This document shows positions 44,528 through 54,800 of a stretch of DNA of 64,000 nt, one piece after another. The position numbers and the translations under genes are program-made. Below the pieces are notes generated by a model that was not told the origin of the DNA, ran no database searches, and saw only the letters and a program-made list of their open reading frames with translations. The stretch covers positions 17,431 to 81,430 of the forward strand of contig JAFYXL010000033.1 in assembly GCA_017546165.1 (NCBI GenBank), in the 5' to 3' direction. Position 1 is the stretch's first letter. The number at the start of each line of letters is the position of its first letter. Source of the stretch: Clostridia bacterium (lineage in GTDB: Bacteria > Bacillota > Clostridia > Monoglobales > Monoglobaceae).

Positions 44528-45196
44528 ATGAAAAATAATAAAAATTCAAATAAAAAAGCCGCACAAAAGAAAAAGAATATGTCGTTTAATCAAATATGCG
44601 GCAGTATTATTGTGCCGATTGCTGTAGTTGTATTGGCAGCAGGGCTGATAATATTTGGAACAAACAGCGGCAAGGAGGACAAAAATATGACAGAAGAAAA
44701 TGTAAAAGTTTTGGTTGAAATGGAAAACGGTGAGGATTTTGTGCTTGAACTTTATCCTGAGTATGCACCTCAGACAGTTCAAAACTTTGTAGATCTTGTA
44801 ACAGACGGCTTTTATGACGGTGTTGGCTTTCATAGAGTGGTTGATGGCTTTATGGCCCAAGGTGGTGACCCTGAGGGAACCGGTATGGGCGGTAGCGGCG
44901 TAAATATTCCCGGGGAATTTGCGGCAAACGGTTTTACTCAAAACACACTTTCGCATACAAGAGGTGTGATTTCTATGGCTCGTTCACAGGACCCTGACAG
45001 TGCATCGAGTCAGTTCTTTATTTGCTACGATGACGCATCATTCCTGGACGGACAGTATGCAGCCTTTGGCAAAGTGGTTGAGGGTATGGATACAGTTGAT
45101 GGATTTTTGGATGTTGAAAGAAGCTACAATGCAATGGGAGAGGAAGCGGTTCCTACTCAGCCTATAACAATGAAGAAAGTGACTATTATTGAATAG
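44528..45196 (+). CDS. Membrane-anchored cyclophilin (peptidyl-prolyl isomerase)
   Basis: A 222-residue protein: a lysine/asparagine-rich cytoplasmic start, one membrane helix at about 25-45 (I-I-V-P-I-A-V-V-V-L-A-A-G) and an extracellular cyclophilin domain. Active-site signatures: F-H-R-V-V-D-G-F-M-A-Q-G-G-D near 106-119 and S-A-S-S-Q-F-F-I near 159. It should assist folding of exported proteins. A start at 44507 is in frame, but GAGAGGA 13 bases before the ATG at 44528 supports the shorter form. A paralogue with SLH domains follows directly. Confidence 0.93.
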   Translation: MKNNKNSNKKAAQKKKNMSFNQICGSIIVPIAVVVLAAGLIIFGTNSGKEDKNMTEENVKVLVEMENGEDFVLELYPEYAPQTVQNFVDLVTDGFYDGVGFHRVVDGFMAQGGDPEGTGMGGSGVNIPGEFAANGFTQNTLSHTRGVISMARSQDPDSASSQFFICYDDASFLDGQYAAFGKVVEGMDTVDGFLDVERSYNAMGEEAVPTQPITMKKVTIIE

Positions 45197-45211
45197 TCTT
45201 GGGTGAATGAT

Positions 45212-46447
45212 ATGAAAAGAATAATTTCTCTGATACTTGCGTTGGCCCTTGTTGGCACCACGGCTGTATTTGCACATCCTTTCAGTGATGTTTCAGGTCA
45301 CTGGGCTGAGGCGGAGATTGAAAAAGGATATAACAACAAGGCAATAAACGGTGACCCGGATGGCAGATTCAGACCTGATGACATAGTTACCAGGGGCGAA
45401 TTCATGAAGATGCTTACGACTATGGTTTGTAAAGTAATTGAGTTTGAAATCCCTGAGGATTGGAGTAGCGGCAACCATTGGGCGTCAAAGTATTACTCAT
45501 TTGCCAGAATGTTCCTTTTCCCCCCTGTAGCCCAAGAGGTTGACGGAGTTAAAGGCGGAGCAATGGAAAATGACGAAGATTATGACCTGCCTATCTCAAG
45601 ATGGGAAATGGCTTATATGTCCAGCTATTCCGTAATCAGTGCTTTGGGTTATGAAATGTCAGAAAAAGCTGCAGAATTTGCAGATAAAGACGAAATAGAC
45701 CAATACCCTGTTGCGATTGTTGAAACAATTGCAACAAGTAATGAACTTGGAATAATGAAGGGTGATGAGAACAGCAACTTTGTGCCAAAAGCCAACGGCA
45801 CCCGCGCAGAGGCGGTTACCGTAATCAACAGGGTCAATAGTTTAATTAATAAGGCTATTGGGGAATATACGGAAGAGACACAGTCACAGCAAGAGTCTTA
45901 TTACAAAGATATTGATGAGAACCGTGTTACATATGACAAGATTCCAACCGGGCACCCTAAAGTAACAATTCTTATGGCAAACAACAAAAAGATTGTGGTG
46001 GAACTTTATCCTGAGTATGCGCCTCAAACCGTTGCCAATTTTATAAAACTTGCAAAAGACGGATTTTATAACGGCACCACATTTCACAGAGTTGTAAAAG
46101 GCTTTATGGCACAGGGCGGTGACCCCAATGGTGATGGCACAGGGGGTAGCGGCAAGTATATCCTGGGCGAGTTTTCATCAAACAGTTTTAGCAAGAACAC
46201 ACTTTCCCACACAAAAGGTGTGATTTCAATGGCTCGGTCACAGCATCCGGATAGTGCGTCAAGTCAGTTTTTTATATGCCTGGAAGATGCACCACACCTG
46301 GATGGACAATATGCCGCATTTGGCAAGGTTATCCAAGGGATGGATGTAGTAGAGGAATTTGCCGAAGTTGAAATGACAATAAACAGCACAGGCGAACTTG
46401 CATCACCTGTTAAACCTATCACAATAAAATCAATAACAGTAAAATAA
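45212..46447 (+). CDS. SLH-domain cyclophilin fusion
   Basis: A 411-residue secreted protein. Residues 1-22 form the signal peptide (V-F-A-H-P). Two to three SLH segments follow (about 23-78: F-S-D-V-S-G-H-W-A, D-G-R-F-R-P-D-D; then about 90-150 and 150-210: K-G-D-E-N-S-N-F-V-P-K). Residues ~240-411 are a cyclophilin domain with F-H-R-V-V-K-G-F-M-A-Q-G-G-D and S-A-S-S-Q-F-F-I, closely similar to that of the preceding gene. It should be a cell-wall-bound foldase. It likely arose by tandem duplication and gain of SLH domains. Start chosen at ATG 45212 behind GGGTG. Confidence 0.92.
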   Translation: MKRIISLILALALVGTTAVFAHPFSDVSGHWAEAEIEKGYNNKAINGDPDGRFRPDDIVTRGEFMKMLTTMVCKVIEFEIPEDWSSGNHWASKYYSFARMFLFPPVAQEVDGVKGGAMENDEDYDLPISRWEMAYMSSYSVISALGYEMSEKAAEFADKDEIDQYPVAIVETIATSNELGIMKGDENSNFVPKANGTRAEAVTVINRVNSLINKAIGEYTEETQSQQESYYKDIDENRVTYDKIPTGHPKVTILMANNKKIVVELYPEYAPQTVANFIKLAKDGFYNGTTFHRVVKGFMAQGGDPNGDGTGGSGKYILGEFSSNSFSKNTLSHTKGVISMARSQHPDSASSQFFICLEDAPHLDGQYAAFGKVIQGMDVVEEFAEVEMTINSTGELASPVKPITIKSITVK

Positions 46448-46462
46448 AATCAGTTAAACATT

Positions 46463-46499
46463 AAAGCCCTTGCAACGAATTGCGTTGCAAGGGCTTTTT
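46463..46499. terminator. Terminator after the SLH-cyclophilin gene
   Basis: A perfect 15-bp stem (46463-46477 with 46483-46497, 5-base loop) ending in TTTTTG; convergent with the DUF1846 gene and probably used by both. Confidence 0.88.
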
Positions 46500-46513
46500 G
46501 TATTGATTCAAAG

Positions 46514-47998
46514 TTATTTTTGGTATAGTCTTCCGGTTTCATATCTTGGCTCAAAACTTACGTTTATGCCAAGGCGCTTGAGGATTTTTTCGTCCTCTTC
46601 ACTTAAAATAACGGTAAAGTGTGCGTCGCTGCCACGCAGGAATTCCAACCTTTCCTTTGCGGAACTTGAAACAGGATTTGTCATTGCTGAAATTGTCAGT
46701 GCAAGGAGTACCTCGTCTGTATGGAGTCTTGGATTTTTGTGTTTAAGGTACCTTGTCTTAAGGTCGCAGATAGGCTCCAGGACTTTTGCGTCAATCAGGT
46801 CAAGATCATCCTCAATGCCCCCAAGGACTTTCAAGGCATTAAGCAAAAGTGCGGATGCTGCGCCAAGAGTACTTGAAGTTTTGCCAGTAACAATCTGACC
46901 ATCAGGAAGGATCATTGCTCCTGCCGGGGCCCCTGTTTCTTCCGCTTTTTTAAGGGATGCAGGAACGGCAGGGCAGTATTCAGGCGTAATACCTGCCTGA
47001 TTCATCAAAAGCTCAATCTTGCGGGTTTGACTTTCGTCGCATCTGCCACGAAAGGCATTTGCAGCAACATTATAGTATCTTCGGATAATTTCATATTTTG
47101 ACGCCTCACAGCAGGCATCATCATCAAAAATACAATTACCAACCATATTTACACCCATATCTGTAGGTGATTTGTAGGGTGAAAAACCCTGTATCCTTTC
47201 AAAAATAGTATTAAGAACAGGGAATATTTCCACATCACGGTTGTAGTTTACGGCAGTTTCGCCATATGCCTCCAGGTGGAAGGGGTCAATCATATTTACA
47301 TCATCAAGGTCAGCGGTAGCCGCCTCGTATGCAAGGTTTACCGGGTGTTTGAGAGGAAGATTCCAGATAGGGAAGGTCTCAAACTTTGCATAGCCGGCAC
47401 ATATTCCCCTTTTGTGATCGTGATAAAGCTGGCTGAGGCAAGTTGCCATTTTGCCGCTTCCCGGTCCGGGTGCAGTGATTACAACAAGTGAACGGGTTGT
47501 TTCGATATAATCGTTTTTACCAAGTCCGTCGTCGCTAAGGATGTGAGGGATGTCTGATGGATATCCGGCAATTGTGTAGTGACGGTAGCATTTGATACCA
47601 AGAGTGGTAAGATGCTTCAAAAATGCTGCGGCATTGGGTTGGCCGTTGTAACGAGTAAGGACAACTGAACCTACATAAAGCCCCATATCACGGAAGGTAT
47701 CAATCAAACGAAGAACGTCGCTGTCGTAAGTGATGCCAATATCACTGCGGGTTTTGTTGGATTCAATATCTTCGGCATTGATAGTGATGACAATTTCTAC
47801 TTCATCCCGAAGTTGCTGAAGCATACGGATTTTGCTGTCAGGAGCAAAGCCCGGGAGAACACGGGAAGCGTGATAATCATCAAAAAGCTTACCACCAAAT
47901 TCAAGATACAGCTTGCCACCAAACTGAGCGATGCGTGTGCGTATCTGCTCCGATTGTAGTTTTAGATATTTTTGATTGTCAAATCCTATTCTACCCAT
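46514..47998 (-). CDS. DUF1846 (UPF0371) family protein
   Basis: A 494-residue protein of the DUF1846 family, conserved in Clostridia, lactic acid bacteria and others. Signature start G-F-D-N-Q-K-Y-L; an A-P-G-P-G-S-G-K-M-A-T-C segment near 175 resembles a P-loop; and N-L-P-L-K-H-P-V-N-L-A-Y-E-A near 205. Structures known from the family suggest a nucleotide-linked enzyme, but no reaction is proven. AAAGGAG precedes the ATG. Confidence 0.9.
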   Translation of the reverse strand: MGRIGFDNQKYLKLQSEQIRTRIAQFGGKLYLEFGGKLFDDYHASRVLPGFAPDSKIRMLQQLRDEVEIVITINAEDIESNKTRSDIGITYDSDVLRLIDTFRDMGLYVGSVVLTRYNGQPNAAAFLKHLTTLGIKCYRHYTIAGYPSDIPHILSDDGLGKNDYIETTRSLVVITAPGPGSGKMATCLSQLYHDHKRGICAGYAKFETFPIWNLPLKHPVNLAYEAATADLDDVNMIDPFHLEAYGETAVNYNRDVEIFPVLNTIFERIQGFSPYKSPTDMGVNMVGNCIFDDDACCEASKYEIIRRYYNVAANAFRGRCDESQTRKIELLMNQAGITPEYCPAVPASLKKAEETGAPAGAMILPDGQIVTGKTSSTLGAASALLLNALKVLGGIEDDLDLIDAKVLEPICDLKTRYLKHKNPRLHTDEVLLALTISAMTNPVSSSAKERLEFLRGSDAHFTVILSEEDEKILKRLGINVSFEPRYETGRLYQK

Positions 47999-48096
47999 AA
48001 TATCAGTTCTCCTTTTAAATCACTAATCTTTAGTATAGCATATTTTTCGACAATATAAAAGGGTAAATTTGAAAAAATTTTAAAATAATTTAAAAA

Positions 48097-48122
48097 GGGA
48101 TTGTGGCCGGTGCCACAACCCC
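48097..48122 (-). terminator. Terminator of the ABC exporter operon
   Basis: An 11-bp stem with one mismatch (48097-48107 and 48112-48122) located 7 bases beyond the ABC gene stop; on the minus strand it is followed by TTTTTAAATTATTTT. Confidence 0.8.
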
Positions 48123-48128
48123 TCAGAT

Positions 48129-50027
48129 TTAAGATTCTTCCGGTTCAAAAGAACCGTTATAAAGCTGGTAGTATTTACCCTTCTTTGCCAGTAACTCTTC
48201 GTGGCTGCCGCGCTCTATGATTCTGCCCTGATCCATAACCATTATGACATCAGAGTTTTGAATGGTTGAAAGGCGGTGAGCGATAACAAATACCGTTCTG
48301 CCCTTCATAAGTGAGTCCATACCTTTTTGCACAATGCGTTCAGTGCGGGTGTCTATGCTTGAGGTTGCCTCGTCCAAAATCATTACAGGCGGGTCAGAGA
48401 CCGCTGCCCGTGCAATTGCAAGAAGTTGTCGCTGTCCCTGTGAAAGGCCGGAACCGCTGCCCCTGAGAATAGTGTTATATCCCTCAGGGAGCATTTTTAT
48501 AAATCCGTCTGCATTGGCGAGTTTTGCGGCAGCAAAAACTTCTTCGTCACTTGCATCAAGCCTGCCGTAACGTATGTTTTCCATAACAGTTCCGGTAAAA
48601 AGATGAGTGTCCTGAAGAACCATACCAAGTGATGCGCGCAAGTCACTTTTTTTGATTTTGTTTATGTTGATACCATCGTAACGTACCTTTCCATCGGCAA
48701 TATCATAAAAACGGGTAAGAAGATTTGTTATGGTGGTTTTCCCTGCACCGGTTGCTCCAACGAGAGCGATTTTTTGACCGGGCTTTGCAAAAATTGAAAT
48801 ATCGTGAAGCACGGTCTTTTCAGGAACATATCCAAAATCTACGTTTTCAAGCAGTATGTCGCCCTCAAGCTTTGTGTAGGTAATACTTCCGTCTCCGTGG
48901 GGGTGTTTCCATGCCCAGACACCTGTTCTTTCGGAGGCTTCTTTAAGTTCGCCATCTGTGAGTTTTGCGTTTACTAATTTTACATAACCGGAATCTTCTT
49001 CCGGTTTTTCGTCGATAAGTTCAAAAATACGTTCTGCACCTGCCAATGCCATAATGATAGAGTTGACCTGTTGCGACATTTGGCTGATTGGCATAGTAAA
49101 GCTTTTGCTGAGCTGGAGAAATGCAGCGATAACACCAACGGTGATGCCGGGAACACCCCAAATCGCCATCAATCCGCCGGACATTGCAAGAAGTACATAT
49201 TGGACGTGACCCATATTTCCCATAATGGGCATCAGGATGTTCGCAAGAATATTTGCGTGGGTTGTGTTGTAGCAAAGCTCGTCATTGATTTCGTCAAATT
49301 CTGCCTTTATTTTTTCTTCGTGGCAGAATACTTTTACCACTTTTTGACCGTTTATGTGTTCTTCAATAAAGCCGTTGGCTCTGCCCAATGATTTTTGCTG
49401 GTCAATAAAGAATTTTGAACTTTTTCCTGTTATATTTTTGCTTATAATGAGTATAAGACCTACCACCAAAAGCACTACAATTGACAGTGGAATACTGGTT
49501 GTAAGCATTGCAATCAGTACTGAAATTATAGTGATTAGTGAAGAAAATGTTTGAGGCACGCCTTGTGTAATCATCTGCCTTAAGGTGTCGGTATCGTTGG
49601 TATAACGGCTCATTGTGTCGCCGTGAGAATGGGTATCAAAGTAAGAGACAGGTAGTTTTTGCATTACAGAAAACATATCGTCGCGGATTTGCTTTAACAC
49701 ACCCTGACCTACTAAAATCATAATGCGGTTGTAAAGAAAAGCGGATATGACACCTGCCGCATAAATCCCAATCATAACAAGGATTGCATTTATAAGAGGA
49801 GTAAAGTCTCTTGACCCTGTAGCCAGCATAGGCGCAAGATAATCGTCGATGACAGTCTGGATAAACATTGAACCCTTGACACCTGCAACGGAGCTGATAA
49901 CAATAAACAAAACAACTGCCGCAAAATGAAACTTATAATCCCGAAAAGTGTAACCAAGAAGTCGCTTTAGTGTTTTGCCGGTGTTTTTTGGCCGCCTTGA
50001 AATGTGCATGCTGCCGTGCCTACTCAT
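48129..50027 (-). CDS. ABC exporter subunit 2 (fused membrane/ATPase)
   Basis: A 632-residue half-transporter: six membrane helices in about 35-340 and a nucleotide-binding domain with Walker A G-A-T-G-A-G-K-T, signature L-S-Q-G-Q-R-Q and Walker B V-M-I-L-D-E-A-T-S. An insertion of about 50 residues (S-G-Y-V-K-L-V-N to W-A-W-K-H-P-H-G) sits between the two domains, typical of one partner in heterodimeric multidrug exporters. A longer in-frame start (50180) lies inside the upstream gene; the ATG at 50027 has a GGAGGTGG site. It overlaps the first subunit gene by 8 bases. Confidence 0.93.
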   Translation of the reverse strand: MSRHGSMHISRRPKNTGKTLKRLLGYTFRDYKFHFAAVVLFIVISSVAGVKGSMFIQTVIDDYLAPMLATGSRDFTPLINAILVMIGIYAAGVISAFLYNRIMILVGQGVLKQIRDDMFSVMQKLPVSYFDTHSHGDTMSRYTNDTDTLRQMITQGVPQTFSSLITIISVLIAMLTTSIPLSIVVLLVVGLILIISKNITGKSSKFFIDQQKSLGRANGFIEEHINGQKVVKVFCHEEKIKAEFDEINDELCYNTTHANILANILMPIMGNMGHVQYVLLAMSGGLMAIWGVPGITVGVIAAFLQLSKSFTMPISQMSQQVNSIIMALAGAERIFELIDEKPEEDSGYVKLVNAKLTDGELKEASERTGVWAWKHPHGDGSITYTKLEGDILLENVDFGYVPEKTVLHDISIFAKPGQKIALVGATGAGKTTITNLLTRFYDIADGKVRYDGININKIKKSDLRASLGMVLQDTHLFTGTVMENIRYGRLDASDEEVFAAAKLANADGFIKMLPEGYNTILRGSGSGLSQGQRQLLAIARAAVSDPPVMILDEATSSIDTRTERIVQKGMDSLMKGRTVFVIAHRLSTIQNSDVIMVMDQGRIIERGSHEELLAKKGKYYQLYNGSFEPEES

Positions 50028-51753
50028 CTCCAACCACCTCCCTTTGTTGTGAATCATAAATCTCACGGTATATAGTGCTTGTTTTGAGTAATTCATCGTG
50101 AGTTCCGCAGTCAGAAATTTCACCGTTTTCCATAACAATGATGCGGTCTGCGTTTTGAACAGAAGATATCCGTTGAGCAATTATTATTTTTGTTGTATCG
50201 GGAATTTCTTCTGCAAATGCTTTGCGGATAAGACTGTCAGTATGTGTATCTACAGCACTGGTTGAGTCATCAAGTATAAGGATTTTTGGTTTTTTAAGCA
50301 GAGCCCTCGCTATACAAAGACGCTGTTTTTGCCCGCCTGAAACATTCTTTCCCCCTTGCTCGATAAAGGTGTCATACTTCTTTGGAAAGGTCTGGATAAA
50401 CTCATCTGCTTGCGCAAGACGACAAGCGTGGATAATTTCCTCATCGGTTGCTGTTTCTTTTCCCCAGCGCAGATTATCAGAAATGGTGCCTGAAAACAGC
50501 TCGTTTTTCTGCAACACCATAGCTACCTCGCCTCGAAGAGCCTTGAGGTTGTAGTCGCATACATTTTCGCCGCCTACCAACACCTGGCCTGAGGTTATAT
50601 CATAAAGACGGGGGATAAGCTGAACAAGAGAAGTTTTTGCACTGCCGGTACCGCCGATTATGCCGATTGTTTCACCGGAATGTATGAGTAGATTAATGTT
50701 TTTCAGACAGTATGAATCGGGTTTTCCTGAATAGCTGAAGTAAACATTTTTAAATTCAATTGAACCATCCTTTACGAATGAAATATTTTTCTCTCCGTCG
50801 CTCATATCGGGAGCTTCACCCAAAACTTCTGAGATACGTTCAGCTGAAGCCCGTGATATGATTACCATAACAAATATCATTGAAAAATTCATCAGGCTCA
50901 TAAGAATTTGGGATGCATAAGTTATCATACCTATAAGCTCGCCCTGGGTCATACGGCTTGATATAATAAGATTTGCCCCCACCCAGGCAATAAGAAGCAT
51001 ACAAATATACATAGAGCTTTGCATAAGCGGTGAGTTAAAGGCAAGAATCCTTTCAGCGGCGCTGAATTGGTCATAAATTTCGCCGGATACGGTCTTGAAT
51101 TTTTTCTCTTCAAAGTCTTCACGGACAAAGGCTTTTACCACTCGGATGCCACGAAGATTTTCCTGAACCACACGGTTCAAACGGTCATAGGTTTTGAAAA
51201 CCTTTTCAAATATCGGGTGCGCTTTGGATGCGATAAGAATAAGCCCGCCGCCGAGAAAGGGCACAATGAGAAAGAAAATAAGGGCAATTTGAGAGTTTAC
51301 AAAAAATGCCATTGAAAGTGAAAAGGCAAGCATTGCGGGGCAACGGACAGCTATGCGGATTATCATCTGATAAGCCATCTGGAGGTATGCTACGTCGGTG
51401 GTAAGTCTTGTGACAAGGCCTGAGGTTGAAAACTTGTTAATGTTGGTAAATGAAAAATCCTGCACCGAATAAAACATACGCTTGCGCAGATTTTTTGCAA
51501 AGCCTGAGGATGCGATTGCAGCGTATTTACCCGACATGGCTCCACAAAACATAGAAAGTCCTACCAAAAACAAGAGAACAATGCCTATGCCAATAACAAT
51601 ATTCATATCGCTTTTTTCAATTCCGTGGTCTATGATATATGACATAAGCCAGGGTATAAGAACTTCAAGCAGCACCTCGCAAGTAACAAACAATGGTGCA
51701 AGAAGAGAAGCTTTTTTATATTCACCTATACAGGCAGAAAGCCTTTTAAGCAT
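50020..51753 (-). CDS. ABC exporter subunit 1 (fused membrane/ATPase)
   Basis: A 577-residue half-transporter with six membrane helices (about 15-300) and a nucleotide-binding domain: Walker A G-G-T-G-S-A-K-T (Ala in place of the last Gly), signature V-S-G-G-Q-K-Q-R and Walker B I-L-I-L-D-D-S-T-S, where the catalytic Glu is replaced by Asp. Such a degenerate site is usual in one subunit of asymmetric exporters (LmrCD, BmrCD type). The substrate is unknown. The operon has a perfect consensus promoter. Confidence 0.93.
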   Translation of the reverse strand: MLKRLSACIGEYKKASLLAPLFVTCEVLLEVLIPWLMSYIIDHGIEKSDMNIVIGIGIVLLFLVGLSMFCGAMSGKYAAIASSGFAKNLRKRMFYSVQDFSFTNINKFSTSGLVTRLTTDVAYLQMAYQMIIRIAVRCPAMLAFSLSMAFFVNSQIALIFFLIVPFLGGGLILIASKAHPIFEKVFKTYDRLNRVVQENLRGIRVVKAFVREDFEEKKFKTVSGEIYDQFSAAERILAFNSPLMQSSMYICMLLIAWVGANLIISSRMTQGELIGMITYASQILMSLMNFSMIFVMVIISRASAERISEVLGEAPDMSDGEKNISFVKDGSIEFKNVYFSYSGKPDSYCLKNINLLIHSGETIGIIGGTGSAKTSLVQLIPRLYDITSGQVLVGGENVCDYNLKALRGEVAMVLQKNELFSGTISDNLRWGKETATDEEIIHACRLAQADEFIQTFPKKYDTFIEQGGKNVSGGQKQRLCIARALLKKPKILILDDSTSAVDTHTDSLIRKAFAEEIPDTTKIIIAQRISSVQNADRIIVMENGEISDCGTHDELLKTSTIYREIYDSQQREVVGDE

Positions 51754-51786
51754 TTTTGTCAACCCTTTCGTTGGAAATTTATGAAT

Positions 51787-51815
51787 ATTATAAAATAACT
51801 GAATTTTTTTGTCAA
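51787..51815 (-). promoter_or_regulatory. Perfect consensus sigma-A promoter for the ABC operon
   Basis: On the minus strand: TTGACA (51810-51815), 17-base spacer, TATAAT (51787-51792), both boxes matching consensus in all six positions. The -10 box is 33 bases from the start at 51753. Confidence 0.88.
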
Positions 51816-51826
51816 TGAAGCAAATG

Positions 51827-51870
51827 GAAAAGACATAAATTGTTTACAGATTAACAGCTTATGTCTTTTC
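51827..51870. repeat. Inverted repeat upstream of the ABC promoter
   Basis: 12-bp perfect arms GAAAAGACATAA and TTATGTCTTTTC separated by 20 bases, between addB's stop and the ABC -35 box. It could be the addB terminator, though the T-tract is weak, or a regulator site. Confidence 0.55.
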
Positions 51871-51894
51871 GGGTATTTTTATTTATACCGCCAA

Positions 51895-54800
51895 TCAAGT
51901 ATCCTCCCTGCAAATATTACTGTAGGGACAATATTTGCAAGGGTCAAAACCTTTGATTTTTGGTGGCTGGGGGATTATATTACCCTCCAGTATTTTATCT
52001 GCAGCTTCGGATACGCACTTTTCGGCATTTTTCAGGCGTGCTTCAAAAAGCTCGCTTATAAGACGTGATTTTTTGTCGCAGTTTATATAGTGCACAGCTT
52101 TTTTGTCATCAATGTCAGGGTCCAGTGCTAAAAGAACATCGGGCTCATCAAGAAACAATCCGTGGGCTTTAAGACCATCGCTCATTCCCGCCTCCCATTC
52201 TGCATCTGTGGGGACGGAATCGAACTTCAAAATGGGGTCATTCATCTGCAGATAGACCATAGCCGCAGGCTTTGCACCACCGTGACCTTTTGATACCGCA
52301 TTGGCATAGATGAGAGGCTGCAGTGTAACGCCGGCATCAATCATCTCGGGGTCAATTCGTTTTTCTGAGGACTTGTAATCTGTAATTGAGATATACTCGG
52401 TTTCATTTATCTTTGCGCTGTCAACACGGTCGATAAATCCCTGAAGCTGAACTTTTCCTTCCTTGGTGGGTATTTCATATGGAGGCAAAATTCCGCCTTT
52501 GCCAAAGCTTACCTCAAAGCCTGCAGGACGAAAAGTGCTTTTTGAATAAAAGCCAACAAGCTTCCAGGCTGTGGTGGTGGCGATGCTTTTGAGGCGCATA
52601 AGCATATAGGCATAGTAGTTTGATGATACGAAAAGACTGTTGCTTGAGTTTTGAGCAAAGTCATTGACAAGGCCGGTTATCTCGCCAAAACATTCATCCC
52701 GTGTAATTTTGCTGTAATCCGCATTTTTGTCGGATTTATCTTTAAAGTAACGGCAAAGCACATCGTGAAGGATAGTTCCGGTATCTGTTGCTTTGAGTCC
52801 TCCTAAAAGACGTTCCTCTGCAAAAAGACCGTATTTCATAAAAAATGAAAATGCGCAGGAATTGTATTTCTCAAGCTTGGACACACTGAGCATTAAAGGT
52901 GTGCCGTAAAGTTTTTTTGCCATAGCTTTTGAAATTGCAGGCGGTTTATCCGACAGGTCATACATATGGTGAAAGGTTGAGATTTTGTTTGAATATTCAC
53001 TGTCTTTTTCAAAGCAGGAATATACTGATTTCCATATGGGGTCAAGCTTTGAAGGGTCAAAACCACATTCAAAAAGTCTTGCACAAAGTTCAAAAAAAGT
53101 ATAGTTGCGTCCTTCTATTAGGTCAAGCCCTGATATTTCGTTTTCAAATGTTATCTCAGGAAAGACGGCGCGTTTTATACGCTTTAAAACCTCTGATGAA
53201 CCAAGGCTTTTTCCCTCTTTGTCGCTTAAGGGGGAAAGAAGATACAGTTCATCTTCAGGGGTTGAAAATACGGAGTATATAAGGAATTGCTCTTCTTTTT
53301 GTTTTGCAAATGAGTCCGGAGCAAGCAACAGCCCTGCATCACAAAGCTTGTTGCGTTCAACATCCGATAATATGCCTTCAGTGTTATGGCTTTTGGGGAA
53401 GATTTTGTCTGACACTCCAAGGACAATAACAACTTTTACACCCGTACTGCGGAAGTGCTGAACCTCGCTGATGATGACTTTATCCTGTGTGGGCGGTACA
53501 ATGCCGATGTTAAGCTCGCTGCAGCAAGAGGTAAAGAACTCATAAAAATCGTTGTAGGTAGCAGGTGTACTGCCCAGACAATCTGAAATCTGATTTATAA
53601 CAGACACAAAGCTGCTCCATACACGGCTAAGTTGTTCTGCTTGTTCAATATCATAGCTTTGCCTATATGATTCAATTTTTTCTTCTACAACCCGGTATAT
53701 TGAAAGTGAATTCAGCCAGGTGCAAAGATTATCGCAGATTTTACCAACGGTTTTTCTGCCGTGGAACATATCAAAAAGATTCAAAACAGGGTTAATGACA
53801 TTGGCTTTTATTCTGTTTATTTCGCTCAGATCAAAGAGCCTGGGTTGTGGATTATATACCCATTCGTTGAGGGAGTTCCAATGCTTGTGAGTGATATCTG
53901 CTGCTAGAATATAGTTTTCAAACATATCTGCATCGTCTTTTGAAATATTCCAGAAACCTGAACGCAGAATGGTCATAACTCTCTCGTATGAAAAACCAAA
54001 AGCAAGGATTTCAAAAATCGCAAGTATCATTCGCATAAACGGACTTTCAGTAAGTTTGACTTTTTGGTCAAAAAAGTAGTTGATATCAAATTCTTCAAAT
54101 ATTGAGGGAATGATAAGTTCATAGTTTTCCAAAGAACCTGTCAGGATCAAAAAGTCATTAAGGCTATAGCCTTTGGTTCGGCATAATTTTTTTATGATCC
54201 GGGCAGCGCTTGATACTTCGCTGTAAAAATTCTGAGGCCTTATGATATGAATATGTTTGGGTTTCTCTGTAAATGCAATAGGCCTGGACTGAAAATAGTT
54301 GTGCTTAAGATGTTTGAGCTCAGGTTGTTGAGAAAATGAGTCAGGGGCATTGAAAAACTCAGGGGTTTTGCAGGACACACCCATTTTGCGGGCAATTTCC
54401 GACAGGCGACGAAAGGTTGCAACCTGGGATGAAAACAGCAGATTATCTTCCAAAGTGTCGCTGCACAGGGAAACACATATATTCATTTTGGGTAAAAGGG
54501 CCTCCAGGACATCATATTCAACAGGGGTAAAGCTTCTGAAGTAGTTGATGTATAGTGAGCCGCACAGAAAGTCTGCCTGAGGAATTTTCAAAAGAGCAAG
54601 AGCCAGATTATCTTCGGCGTTTGAATAGTTTTCTTCAACCAACTCATTAAATTTTTCGTAAATTAATGCAAGGTCCAAAAGTTTGGCTGAAAGCACGGGA
54701 GAATCAACTCTGTCTGATGCGCTGCGCAAGGATGATGGAGTGGCGCCGTAACGCTTGAATTCCGAAATCAAGGATACTATCAGGGATGCAAAACCTGCCT

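Noticed and set aside
50028..50180. Longer N terminus for the second ABC subunit
   Set aside because: The extension lies in another frame of the upstream ABC gene, whereas the ATG at 50027 has a strong ribosome site and a normal ABC N terminus.
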